NCBI GenBank assembly: GCA_017428385.1
Contig: JAFRQX010000011.1
Span: 1-64,000, forward strand
Direction of reading: 5' to 3'
Length of the DNA: 64,000 nt
Origin: Clostridia bacterium
Lineage (GTDB): Bacteria > Bacillota > Clostridia > Christensenellales > Aristaeellaceae
Position numbers and translations under genes: made by a program. Of the stretch, positions 40,271-48,439 are shown one piece after another (position 1 is the first letter of the stretch; each line of letters starts with the position of its first letter). The notes under the pieces are model-generated. The model ran no database searches, had not been told where the DNA came from, and was given only the letters and a program-made list of their open reading frames with translations.

Positions 40271-42364
40271 ATGAACCCTACTTCTCATCGCGCCGTTACT
40301 CTTGCTGCTGTAGAATGCCTGGCCGACCTTGAGCCCCGTAATGGAAGTACGAGAAAGCGTTTGATCATCTCCGGAACGGACTTTGCCCTGGTGAGTAACA
40401 AAAAACTCCTGGCTGTTGCCAATTCTCAGACCGACGGACATGCCCCGGAATATAACGGAAAAAAGTACAAAGACTATGACTTTCGCAATGAAATGAGTTT
40501 TATCGACATCAATGGTGCCGGTACAGCCACCGACAATGCCCTGGATGATCCACATGTGAGTAAAGCATTTGAGTCGCCTGACAAATGTGAAAAAAGCGGA
40601 CTTGGATCATCTTTCGCTGCTTATAATCATTTCATCGATATCGGAAAAGGCCAGGGTATCTATGATGATTATGACGGGTATTCCTACAATAATGGATCAG
40701 GATCCCGTAATCAGTATGAATCACTGCATGACGCGGTTCCGTATTTCACAGATGATTCCTTATGGAATGGAATTAATAAACTCCTGAGTGTAGCAACTAA
40801 AAACATGAAAACGGATGAAGCACTGGCCTGGTATTTCAATGACAGCAATGTGGAATATCCTGGTTCCAAATGGTACCGCAACTGCTCTCCGGCTTTATGG
40901 AATTACTCCTATCCAACAAAATACGATAAATATTCAGAACTTGAAAAGCGTTTCCCCTGGGGAGGCTACGGAACAAATGCCGGTAAACGGAATAAAGGCA
41001 AATGTGTTCCCTGGAGTGTCTTTATGCCGGTGGATAACCTGGGCCGGTACTGGTATGAAACCTTCCTGATGTCCCGCAAGGTCTGGGATCTGGGGCCTGT
41101 CCTGCACGCGGTCCAGGATGCCTGTATTCCGCATCACGCGGCCGGACATATGGGTAATTACCATGCCAAGTATGAGAAATACCTGGAGGAGTACCTGTAT
41201 GATAAAGACAACGGGAAAGGCTCCTGGTCCAACCTGGCGGAAATCCGGGATTATGCGAAGCATCTTTTCAAAATATACAATTATATAGGCCAGAAACCGG
41301 AAAAAGTGACTTACCCGAATGATCTGACAACAAATCCCAATCTGTCCTGGTCTGTTGACCAGATCATTACCTGGTGCGCTTTCCATGCCTATAACGCATA
41401 TCTCAATGATTACAATTCCTTCAAGTCTTTACAGAATAAAAATGAGTTTAAGATCCAGATCGCCAAGAAGCTGGTTTCACAGGCTCTGGCAGCGAGTATG
41501 CTGATCCTGAAAAAGGCCCAGATCGACGCGGTGGATCTGCCTAAGGAACGCAAAGTGGAGACGATCACCATTGAGTCGATTGAGGCTTCATCGGACAAGG
41601 AGTATATGTTCTCCATTGTCTACGGCCGGCTGAATGGTATGGTCGGCGGATCGATCGAGATCGGTAAAAAACGGGATGTGCCGATCAAGCAGAAAAAAGG
41701 CTCCATTACCCTGGATGTATCAGGATACAGTATTGACGCTGCCTATATGCTCTTGTGTATCAAGAAAATGCATTCGGATAAACAAACCATTAAGAACCTG
41801 AAGGTAACCTATAAAACCAGGGATGGGAAAAAGCATGACTATTACAAGATGGCAAGCTCCACATCCATGGATCTGAACGCTGTTTTCGAGCAATGCGCCA
41901 TTCGAACCGTTACACAGGACATGCCGCTGCCGATACCGCTGGCCAGTAATTCGGAGAAGGAATATGTGGATAAAATCCGCGTCTGCATTGAACTGGGAAG
42001 CGGCATGGATGCCGGATCTTCTGGCGGCCTGACCTTGCTGGTGAACAGTACCCAGAACGGGAAAAACGTCAACAATGAATATGCCCTGTTTATAAACGGC
42101 CTGACCCACGGGACAAGGGTGCAGGAAGTGGTTTTCACCCTGAAGAACAAGATCCGTCCTGACGAGCTCCGCTATATGGAACTGATCAATAAACGGGCGA
42201 ACGCTGTGAATATCGTCGGCTACAAGATTCAGTTCCTGGATGGTTATTCCCGCATTTTGATTCCCAGCTGCCAGTACAAATGTGACATCTGGCTTGAGCC
42301 GGGCAAAAATGCCAGGGAGTTGATCGCCAACCTTTACGATTTCCAGTGGTTCCAAAAGAAGTAA
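40271..42364 (+). CDS. Zinc-dependent phospholipase C-like protein
   Basis: Protein of 697 residues. The first ~400 residues resemble the helical zinc phospholipase C/P1 nuclease fold: an N-terminal SHRAVTLAAVE segment, DLGPVLHAVQDACIPHH near residue 275, and GNYHAKYEKYLEEYL just after it. The spaced His and Asp residues match the trinuclear zinc ligands of that family. The last ~260 residues form two beta-rich modules, perhaps lipid- or carbohydrate-binding like the PLAT domain of alpha-toxin. Unlike classic members it has no signal peptide. AAAGGAGAG precedes the ATG. The natural substrate, and whether it leaves the cell, are open. Confidence 0.78.
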   Translation: MNPTSHRAVTLAAVECLADLEPRNGSTRKRLIISGTDFALVSNKKLLAVANSQTDGHAPEYNGKKYKDYDFRNEMSFIDINGAGTATDNALDDPHVSKAFESPDKCEKSGLGSSFAAYNHFIDIGKGQGIYDDYDGYSYNNGSGSRNQYESLHDAVPYFTDDSLWNGINKLLSVATKNMKTDEALAWYFNDSNVEYPGSKWYRNCSPALWNYSYPTKYDKYSELEKRFPWGGYGTNAGKRNKGKCVPWSVFMPVDNLGRYWYETFLMSRKVWDLGPVLHAVQDACIPHHAAGHMGNYHAKYEKYLEEYLYDKDNGKGSWSNLAEIRDYAKHLFKIYNYIGQKPEKVTYPNDLTTNPNLSWSVDQIITWCAFHAYNAYLNDYNSFKSLQNKNEFKIQIAKKLVSQALAASMLILKKAQIDAVDLPKERKVETITIESIEASSDKEYMFSIVYGRLNGMVGGSIEIGKKRDVPIKQKKGSITLDVSGYSIDAAYMLLCIKKMHSDKQTIKNLKVTYKTRDGKKHDYYKMASSTSMDLNAVFEQCAIRTVTQDMPLPIPLASNSEKEYVDKIRVCIELGSGMDAGSSGGLTLLVNSTQNGKNVNNEYALFINGLTHGTRVQEVVFTLKNKIRPDELRYMELINKRANAVNIVGYKIQFLDGYSRILIPSCQYKCDIWLEPGKNARELIANLYDFQWFQKK

Positions 42365-42392
42365 AAACCTCCTTTGAACCATTCCCTTCAAC

Positions 42393-42423
42393 GGCAGGAG
42401 CAGAACGCTCCTGCCACTTTTTT
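42393..42423 (+). terminator. Terminator after the phospholipase-like gene
   Basis: GGCAGGAGC and GCTCCTGCC around AGAAC, then AC and T6. Confidence 0.88.
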
Positions 42424-42536
42424 GTCATTCCTGGCATATAAACCATCCCAGAAGGAACAAAATGGCCTTTTCGTTCGTTCTATTGTCAGGTGCGGGAGCA
42501 AGAAAAATCCATTGCCCGTATCTGAAGGAGGTAAAA

Positions 42537-43595
42537 ATGATTAGGAAAACCATGACCGTGTTACTTGCGATCTCCGTGATCGTGCTTTCCATATCTGCCG
42601 CCTTTGCGGCAGACGGCGGAGTGTTCGGCGAAGTGGCTGCCCAGGAGGGCGAGTACGCAGACCGGCGCCTTACCGTCCTGGACCAGATTGCGGAAAAGCC
42701 CGCTGCCTCCCAGACCCTGGAAGACGGCATTTCCATGGAAATCAACCAGGCTTACTACGAAGGCAGCCGCATCTTCGTTTCCTATACAATGGGTTCCAAT
42801 GCTGACCTGATCCAGCTTCATGAGGGCGCTCCCGAAGAGACCAAATGGACCCATGAGGTGGAGAACTGGATCACAGGGGAAGCCCCTGCCATTGACCAGG
42901 CGGATTATATGAAGGAGCATGACTGGCTGAACGGCCAGGGCCAGCGCTGGCTGGAAGGCCCCTATGATGTGATCGAAGGCATCGTCCTGGAGGACGGAAC
43001 CGAAACCCGTACCGTCGGCGGAATGGAAATCAAGCAGAAGGACGGTTCCCTGATCGGCTGGCTGGAAGCAGTCATTCCGGAAGAGAAGGGAGCGGACTCC
43101 CAGTCCTTTGCCATCTCCATCTCCTGCAACCATGCCATTAAGTTCCAGGATAACGCCAGCTATAAGGAAAACTGGCAGGAAACCAAAAAGGCCACCGTTC
43201 CCTTCACCGCAACCCGGAGCAAGGACGTGACAACCCTCCGGGGATCCAAACAGGCAAACTCCTGGCAGGCCAAGGCAGCTGCCACCGCCGGCAAGGCGGA
43301 TATGCAGGTGACCATCCGTTTGGCCTCAGATGAACAGGTCAAGGCCCGGAACGAACTGGAAACCGGAAAAACAGAAGTCGCCACAGATCTGATCATCTAC
43401 TGGGACCTGTACCGGAACGGCCAGCTCATCAATGACGTCTACGGCGAAAACCGTGCCTTCATGGACGGTGAGGAAGTCGTCTATGAAATCGGCTTCCCCC
43501 GCATGGACAACACAAGTTCCCTGAGCCTCGTCCCCGTATACGCCCGCACAGGCGCCCACGAAGACGAAGCCATTACCCTGGAAGCCGAAAAGTAA
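42537..43595 (+). CDS. Secreted protein of unknown function, paralogue of the 19-kb gene
   Basis: Exported protein of 352 residues with a signal peptide ending AAFA. It shares its whole layout with the protein at 19023: AYYEGSRIFVSY, LHEGAPE, WLNGQGQRW, SLIGWLEA and SLVPVYARTG. Identity is clear over the full length, so the two derive from one gene copied to separate loci. The start is the ATG at 42537 after AAGGAGG, not the upstream ATG at 42462. Function unknown; a beta-rich exported domain. Confidence 0.8.
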   Translation: MIRKTMTVLLAISVIVLSISAAFAADGGVFGEVAAQEGEYADRRLTVLDQIAEKPAASQTLEDGISMEINQAYYEGSRIFVSYTMGSNADLIQLHEGAPEETKWTHEVENWITGEAPAIDQADYMKEHDWLNGQGQRWLEGPYDVIEGIVLEDGTETRTVGGMEIKQKDGSLIGWLEAVIPEEKGADSQSFAISISCNHAIKFQDNASYKENWQETKKATVPFTATRSKDVTTLRGSKQANSWQAKAAATAGKADMQVTIRLASDEQVKARNELETGKTEVATDLIIYWDLYRNGQLINDVYGENRAFMDGEEVVYEIGFPRMDNTSSLSLVPVYARTGAHEDEAITLEAEK

Positions 43596-43991
43596 AAAAG
43601 AAAGGAGAGATGAAAACAAACAGATAAACCAACCCAAAACACAAAAAGAAAAAACAAAATGAATCATCCCAGGGACAGGGCCGCGCAGGCTCTGTCCTTT
43701 CCATTTCCGAAACACAACAAAAAGTGATTAACAGAAGAGAATGACAATAACAAATGTAACTAAATATATATATGAGCGATAACGAGCCACGCCAGCACAA
43801 TTGCCAAACAGAAGAAACGGGAAAGCATTACATAACAATGCAAATGGGTATTTCTTTAAAACGAGCAGTGCGCAACAACGAAAACACCACAAATACAAAA
43901 TTGCGGTATTGCGCAACAAAAAGTTACATGATATACTCATGTTGAAGTTGGCGCCGACACTAACAAAAAAGAATATTAGGAGGAAATACTC
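43596..43991. other. Intergenic region: terminator, AT-rich DNA and promoter
   Basis: No gene is seen in 396 bp. A GGACAGGGCC/GGCTCTGTCC hairpin with T3 (43673-43700) probably ends the preceding gene. GC content drops sharply from here on. A promoter for the next gene lies at 43909-43937, inside a pair of inverted TTGCGCAA boxes (about 43868 and 43909). Confidence 0.6.
43909..43937 (+). promoter_or_regulatory. Promoter of the small secreted protein gene
   Basis: TTGCGC and TATACT are separated by 17 bp. The -35 overlaps an inverted TTGCGCAA-like box, which could be an operator. Confidence 0.5.
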
Positions 43992-44354
43992 ATGAAAAAG
44001 GTTGCTCTTCTTTTGGCTGTTTTGATGGTGGCGAGCCTGATCATTACATCTGCTCTTGCGGCGACGTATACTCGTGGATGCAATGGTGGTTCATTGACCC
44101 TTGTTACTGGTGGTGCATATGGTAAGGCTACTGCAGTTGGCACTGGCCGCTGTGAAGCTAATGTCAAAATAAAGTATGAAGTGGAGAATTATGCAGGCAT
44201 TATTCAGTATAAGTATGCATCTGGCCACGGTAGTGGAAACGGTAGGGCTGTAGCAACAGCGTCTGCCTCTGCTCTTCATGTAGATGGAATCCGGGCAAGT
44301 GCTAAGATTAATGGATATACTATTAGCAATCTTGGTTTTGGCTCAGTAAACTGA
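43992..44354 (+). CDS. Small secreted protein of unknown function
   Basis: Protein of 120 residues with a signal peptide ending SALA and a mature part of about 97 residues. The mature sequence is rich in Gly, Ala, Ser and Tyr, has two cysteines (RGCNGG and GRCEA) that could form one disulfide, and alternates polar and hydrophobic residues as in beta strands. No family was recognised; a bacteriocin-like or surface role is possible but unsupported. AGGAGG lies before the ATG. Confidence 0.75.
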   Translation: MKKVALLLAVLMVASLIITSALAATYTRGCNGGSLTLVTGGAYGKATAVGTGRCEANVKIKYEVENYAGIIQYKYASGHGSGNGRAVATASASALHVDGIRASAKINGYTISNLGFGSVN

Positions 44355-44409
44355 AATATTGAATTCGAGTAGAAGCAAGGTTTAAGCAGGGAAAAGGGGG
44401 ATAATTCTC

Positions 44410-45504
44410 ATGAAACGTTTATGTGTTTATTTATTGTTGGGAGTTATCCTCCTTTTCCCTTTTTATGCAGCTATCGGTGAGGAGGCATTACCAGGCCAAT
44501 GGTTTATCACTAATACTAAAACCATGGTGGAAACAACGGAAGGATATTATATCTCGTATGATGGATTCGTGTTCTTCTGTGATAAGGAATCTTTTGAAAC
44601 AAAACTGGTATGTGCCAGGCATAATTGTTTACATCAGAATGAAATGCACTTGAGTGACTGCGATGCGTATATTGATGGATTTGGGATTACAGTAATAAGC
44701 GATCGGATATATTATCAAGGCTTTGATACAATTGGTAGGATGCAGATGGATGGTACGGGACATGAGGAATGGATACCGGCACCATGGGATAGGAATACAC
44801 AACAGGAAGAGTATGGATTCCAAGGGAAGTATTATTTCTATGTTAATGAATATATTGATTCTGTGGAGAATACGATTCTACAGATGAAGGATTTTTTCTA
44901 TGCGATTGATGTGAGTGACAGAGATAATCAGAAAGTATTGATTGAAGAGTGGGATGGACTTGAGAAAGCAATCATTCCTCTTCAGGTGTCTGATGATAGC
45001 CTGTATTATATGACAGGGGCAATGAATGGAGACATAAACCTGTGGCGTTTTGATCTGAAGACGCAGAAAAGGACGCAACTGTATTGTACGCAAGAGAAGG
45101 GTATGTATTATTGCAAAGGAGATAAGGCATATATACTTCAGGTCAATCAAGGAGTTTCTTTGCTTGATTTGAATACAAAAGAGAAACGGGTTCTTGTGAC
45201 AGGCGATCAAACGAATCCATATTATACACAGTATTATTGTGATGGACGATATATTTATAGCATGACAACCAACACCGATAATTTTTCTTGTGACATGATA
45301 CTTTATAATTTGGAAGGAGAAGAACTTGCACATACGGAAATTCCGTCAGCCAGTTATCTCTATTTGATTGGACAGGATCACCTGATCTTTGGAGGAATAG
45401 AAGCACCGGATGTTCCTCATGTGGCGGTACCTCTGAATTCTTTATTACAGGGAGAGCCGGTATTCAGGACGATTAATGTACCGGAGCTTTTTGCCTATGA
45501 CTAA
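44410..45504 (+). CDS. Secreted beta-propeller-like protein (DUF5050-like)
   Basis: Exported protein of 364 residues with a signal peptide of about 23 residues. The mature part has repeated strands such as DRIYYQGFDTIGRMQMDGTG, SDDSLYYMTG, KAYILQVN and GRYIYSMTTN, the pattern of DUF5050/TolB-like propellers. CARHNCLHQ near residue 66 is a notable Cys pair. It follows the small secreted protein gene by 55 bp and may share its transcript. Function unknown. Confidence 0.75.
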   Translation: MKRLCVYLLLGVILLFPFYAAIGEEALPGQWFITNTKTMVETTEGYYISYDGFVFFCDKESFETKLVCARHNCLHQNEMHLSDCDAYIDGFGITVISDRIYYQGFDTIGRMQMDGTGHEEWIPAPWDRNTQQEEYGFQGKYYFYVNEYIDSVENTILQMKDFFYAIDVSDRDNQKVLIEEWDGLEKAIIPLQVSDDSLYYMTGAMNGDINLWRFDLKTQKRTQLYCTQEKGMYYCKGDKAYILQVNQGVSLLDLNTKEKRVLVTGDQTNPYYTQYYCDGRYIYSMTTNTDNFSCDMILYNLEGEELAHTEIPSASYLYLIGQDHLIFGGIEAPDVPHVAVPLNSLLQGEPVFRTINVPELFAYD

Positions 45505-45596
45505 GATTAGATACAATATCAAGAAATATAGGAGGATAAGAGGAAGCATTAAAATATATACGAAAGTGTAATGCTGGCATGTTCGAATGATATGTT

Positions 45597-46604
45597 TTAT
45601 TTTGGCTTTTCGTTGCTGTTTAGTGATTCTTCCTTTTTCCTGATATCCTCGATTCTCTTTTCTATCGAATTATAGTCTTTTGCCCCAATGTTGTTAGAGG
45701 GAGTGGAAGATTTGCTTTCTGTTTTGAGAAGTCGATCAATTGAGTATTTGTTGATGTAATCATAGAATTTATCTATATCACTATGCAGCATTTCTATACC
45801 ATCTGTAGTTCCCCAGGGATTAGGGATAGATGAGTGGAAAAGTGCATAGCTTAGAAACAAGACATTATATGCGCAATCTCCGACGTTTCCTGTTTTTTCA
45901 TATGTTTTTATAGTATCCTGATGATTAAGGCAATAGTTCTTTATACTGTTAATATTTCCATAAATATGAGAAGCCAGGCGATATTTTATATCCAGATTAT
46001 GATGCAGGAAATCTAATTGACCATAAGCTCGATGCAGTGCTGAAAGATCAGTGTTAAGCATATCTACCATGTACGAAACTGCTACGATAATTTGATCTCG
46101 CATTTGAGGTAATCTTGCCATTTTCACTTCTACATATTGTTGTCGTTGCTCATCGGTTAATGCCATATGGCGGCTTTTTTTATCATCAATATTCCAATAA
46201 GTTGAACTTTCATTTGTTCCGCCGTCGTTGAGATATAAGTTCCTTAAGCCGTCAGTAAAGGTTTGTGTTTTTTCGCCGGCTTCTTCTGCTTTGATATAAT
46301 CTGCAATCATATGTTGCTCTGTTAGGTTTATTGGGAATCCTAAATCGGGAATATTCGCTATAACGTTATAGGCTCTGACTGATTCTTCATAGAAGTATTC
46401 CATTGTGGACTGTCTTTTAGTCATATAGTTTGTAAATGAAATAACCATGCCAAACAATGCAGACCCAAAGCAGGTCATAAATAGATCATAGAAAAGCTTT
46501 CCCTCTTTATTCACATCAGTATTGACATATATGGAGATAATCAATATTAGTAAAATGAAGATGATCCATCTAGTCCATTGGATAGCTTTTTTACTGGATT
46601 TCAT
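45597..46604 (-). CDS. Membrane-anchored protein of unknown function
   Basis: Protein of 335 residues with two N-terminal membrane helices (about 10-27, WTRWIIFILLILIISIYV, and 39-58) and a large, mostly helical cytoplasmic part with a charged C-terminal tail. No catalytic motif is recognisable. It is at the left edge of the AT-rich block with defence genes, and two-helix proteins with soluble domains occur in some anti-phage systems, but there is no direct support for that here. AAAGGA precedes the ATG. Confidence 0.7.
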   Translation of the reverse strand: MKSSKKAIQWTRWIIFILLILIISIYVNTDVNKEGKLFYDLFMTCFGSALFGMVISFTNYMTKRQSTMEYFYEESVRAYNVIANIPDLGFPINLTEQHMIADYIKAEEAGEKTQTFTDGLRNLYLNDGGTNESSTYWNIDDKKSRHMALTDEQRQQYVEVKMARLPQMRDQIIVAVSYMVDMLNTDLSALHRAYGQLDFLHHNLDIKYRLASHIYGNINSIKNYCLNHQDTIKTYEKTGNVGDCAYNVLFLSYALFHSSIPNPWGTTDGIEMLHSDIDKFYDYINKYSIDRLLKTESKSSTPSNNIGAKDYNSIEKRIEDIRKKEESLNSNEKPK

Positions 46605-46785
46605 AAGCTCTATTCCTTTCTTTTATCATACGTAATTAAGTAAACACAAAAATCAAGTTATTGTTATTTTTGCATTTATGAGTGTTGACGTCAATGAATA
46701 AAACAGACTGGGAACAATCCGCCTGCAACAAAACCGTTCTCTGATCCGTTTATATATACAAAGACCAAAGGGAGGGGGAATGCCT

Positions 46786-46932
46786 ATGACTGACACCGAC
46801 ACAGTGAACACACTGGCCTGGCTTACCACTGTAGGAAACATTATCCTCTATGCCCTGATCATTTTCCTGGTTGTGATGTGGGTAAAGAAAAAGGATAAGA
46901 ACTCACAGAAAGACAAAACAGAAAACAACTGA
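46786..46932 (+). CDS. Small single-helix membrane peptide (48 residues)
   Basis: Short gene with a strong GGGAGGGGG site 7 nt before the ATG at 46786; the ATG at 46780 is too close to that site. The peptide begins MTDTDTVNTLAWLTTVGN, has one membrane helix (IILYALIIFLVVMWV) and a very basic tail (KKKDKNSQKDK). It is followed after 14 bp by a secreted Cys-rich peptide gene with its own AAGGAG, so the two form a small operon. Confidence 0.65.
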   Translation: MTDTDTVNTLAWLTTVGNIILYALIIFLVVMWVKKKDKNSQKDKTENN

Positions 46933-46946
46933 AGGAGAAAAAAACA

Positions 46947-47162
46947 ATGACTAAAAGACTGATCGCGTTTGCTCTACTGCTGGTACTCGTTGTATCTCTG
47001 GCATCCTGTGCATGTGCCCTTGACCGGGACGGCACGGTTGTCACGCCTTTCGCTCGGGGTGGGACTGAAACTGGTGGGTATATGGAAGGCTATCGTGTAG
47101 GTACCGGCGGCCGATATGCCGGAGGGCCGGGTTCTTGGTGCACATATTGCTGCCTGAACTGA
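46947..47162 (+). CDS. Small secreted peptide with Gly-rich core and Cys-rich end
   Basis: Precursor of 71 residues: a signal peptide (TKRLIAFALLLVLVVSLASC), then about 45 residues rich in Gly, Thr and Tyr, ending GSWCTYCCLN. Cys20 or Cys22 near the end of the hydrophobic stretch could make it a lipopeptide, but the lipobox is imperfect. Three cysteines and a Trp in the last eight residues suggest a modified or disulfide-bonded tail. It may be a bacteriocin- or signal-like peptide made with the upstream membrane peptide. No modification enzyme is adjacent. Confidence 0.65.
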   Translation: MTKRLIAFALLLVLVVSLASCACALDRDGTVVTPFARGGTETGGYMEGYRVGTGGRYAGGPGSWCTYCCLN

Positions 47163-47198
47163 TAGCTGAAGATCTGAAAAACGATAGGACAATACAAA

Positions 47199-47226
47199 GC
47201 ATCCCCGGCAGAAATGCCGGGGATGC
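47199..47226 (+). terminator. Hairpin after the small peptide operon
   Basis: Perfect 12-bp arms (GCATCCCCGGCA and complement) with a GAAA tetraloop. No clean T-run follows (TCTGTATATATT). Confidence 0.7.
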
Positions 47227-47375
47227 TCTGTATATATTGGCTTTTTATGCTCTGATATGCTTTTAGGGACTGAATTGCGCAAATAGGAACCCTTATTTCT
47301 TTGTTCGTTTATGCAATCGATTATCAAGATTACAAATTGTGTGGATTACTCGATGTATTTTTGCTGTTTTTGCTG

Positions 47376-47403
47376 TTGTTGAATATGTGTTTTGCCTTAT
47401 ATT
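47376..47403 (+). promoter_or_regulatory. Candidate promoter of the TIR-like gene
   Basis: TTGTTG and TATATT with a 16-bp spacer, about 40 bp before the start codon. Confidence 0.35.
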
Positions 47404-47444
47404 ATTGTTGGCGAAGCAAACAAAGATAGAAGGGAGGCTTGGGC

Positions 47445-48344
47445 GTGAAGATTTTTATTGGCAGCTCAGTTGAGGAAGTAAAGACTGCAGTAATGATTGG
47501 TTCATGGCTGGAAAAAGAAGGCATTGATGTAAATGTGTGGAATGAAGTGGGTATTTTTACTCCGGGTCAATATTCATTAGATGATCTTATCAAGCAAACG
47601 AAGGAAGTCGACGCAGCAGTTTTTATTTTCTCCGGGGATGATCGTACCTGGTATAGGCATGATATTGTCAATAGCGTAAGAGATAATATTTTGTTCGAAT
47701 TTGGATTGTTCTGTGGTGAGCTGTCTTTTGAAAAGGTGGCGATTGTAACAAAAGGATCACCCAAGCTGGCTTCTGACTTGAGTGGAATAACATATATAAA
47801 TTTGGACACGGGAAAAAATACTGCTCAAGAGCGACTGATAAATTGGGTCAACAAGGTCAATCCGGATGGGAAAAGAGTGCCCAAATTAAGTGTATATGCG
47901 GATAGTGTGTTTGTGTTTGATGAAAAGGGCTATGGTGAACAGACGTATACAGTCAAATATGAAGACGGTGGATGTGTGGTAAATGTTGATTATACGAAAC
48001 AGAGAGATGCTGAACCGGCTTATTCTGGTGTGTGTATTAACTGTGTGCCGCAAATCAATCTTACCGCAAACAAATTGATGAAAATGAAATTTGATTTTTT
48101 GGATTCCGGATTGAAGTGCATTAATCTGGAAATAAAGAATCGAAAAGTAAATAAGCAGAAGAGTATTACTATATATCCGGATATGGTTAAAGATGGTTGG
48201 TGTGAGATTGACTTAAGCAGATTGGATGAAGAACTATTAAGAAATATAGACGAGTTTGTGCTTTGTACTAAACCTGACCATTTTACAGATCAATCAAATA
48301 AAAAGGCAACATTTAAAATTGATCAACTGAACTTTGAATCATAA
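47445..48344 (+). CDS. TIR-like (PF10137/CAP12-type) protein with beta-sandwich tail
   Basis: Protein of 299 residues. Residues 1-135 form the TIR-like nucleotide-binding domain found in Cap12 and related defence effectors: KIFIGSS at the start, VWNEVGIFTPGQYSLDDL, AVFIFSGDD, and DNILFEFGLF with the likely catalytic Glu85. Relatives cleave NAD+ when triggered by infection. Residues 145-299 are a beta-rich domain (KLSVYADSVFVFDEKG to FKIDQLNFES) that resembles a jelly-roll carbohydrate-binding fold and might be the sensor. The start is GTG at 47445, since GGGAGG lies 7 nt before it; a TTG at 47439 is too close. It neighbours a NACHT gene transcribed toward it. Confidence 0.82.
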   Translation: MKIFIGSSVEEVKTAVMIGSWLEKEGIDVNVWNEVGIFTPGQYSLDDLIKQTKEVDAAVFIFSGDDRTWYRHDIVNSVRDNILFEFGLFCGELSFEKVAIVTKGSPKLASDLSGITYINLDTGKNTAQERLINWVNKVNPDGKRVPKLSVYADSVFVFDEKGYGEQTYTVKYEDGGCVVNVDYTKQRDAEPAYSGVCINCVPQINLTANKLMKMKFDFLDSGLKCINLEIKNRKVNKQKSITIYPDMVKDGWCEIDLSRLDEELLRNIDEFVLCTKPDHFTDQSNKKATFKIDQLNFES

Positions 48345-48439
48345 TAATGTGAATGTGATTCAAAAAAAACAGTGCCCAACTTCAAACTATAAATCCTAGT
48401 ATGTTGTTAAGTGTATGAATTGAAAAAACAGATAAGTAT

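Noticed and set aside
43728..43940. 70-codon minus-strand frame
   Set aside because: Lies in AT-rich intergenic DNA across the promoter of the next gene; no ribosome-binding site.
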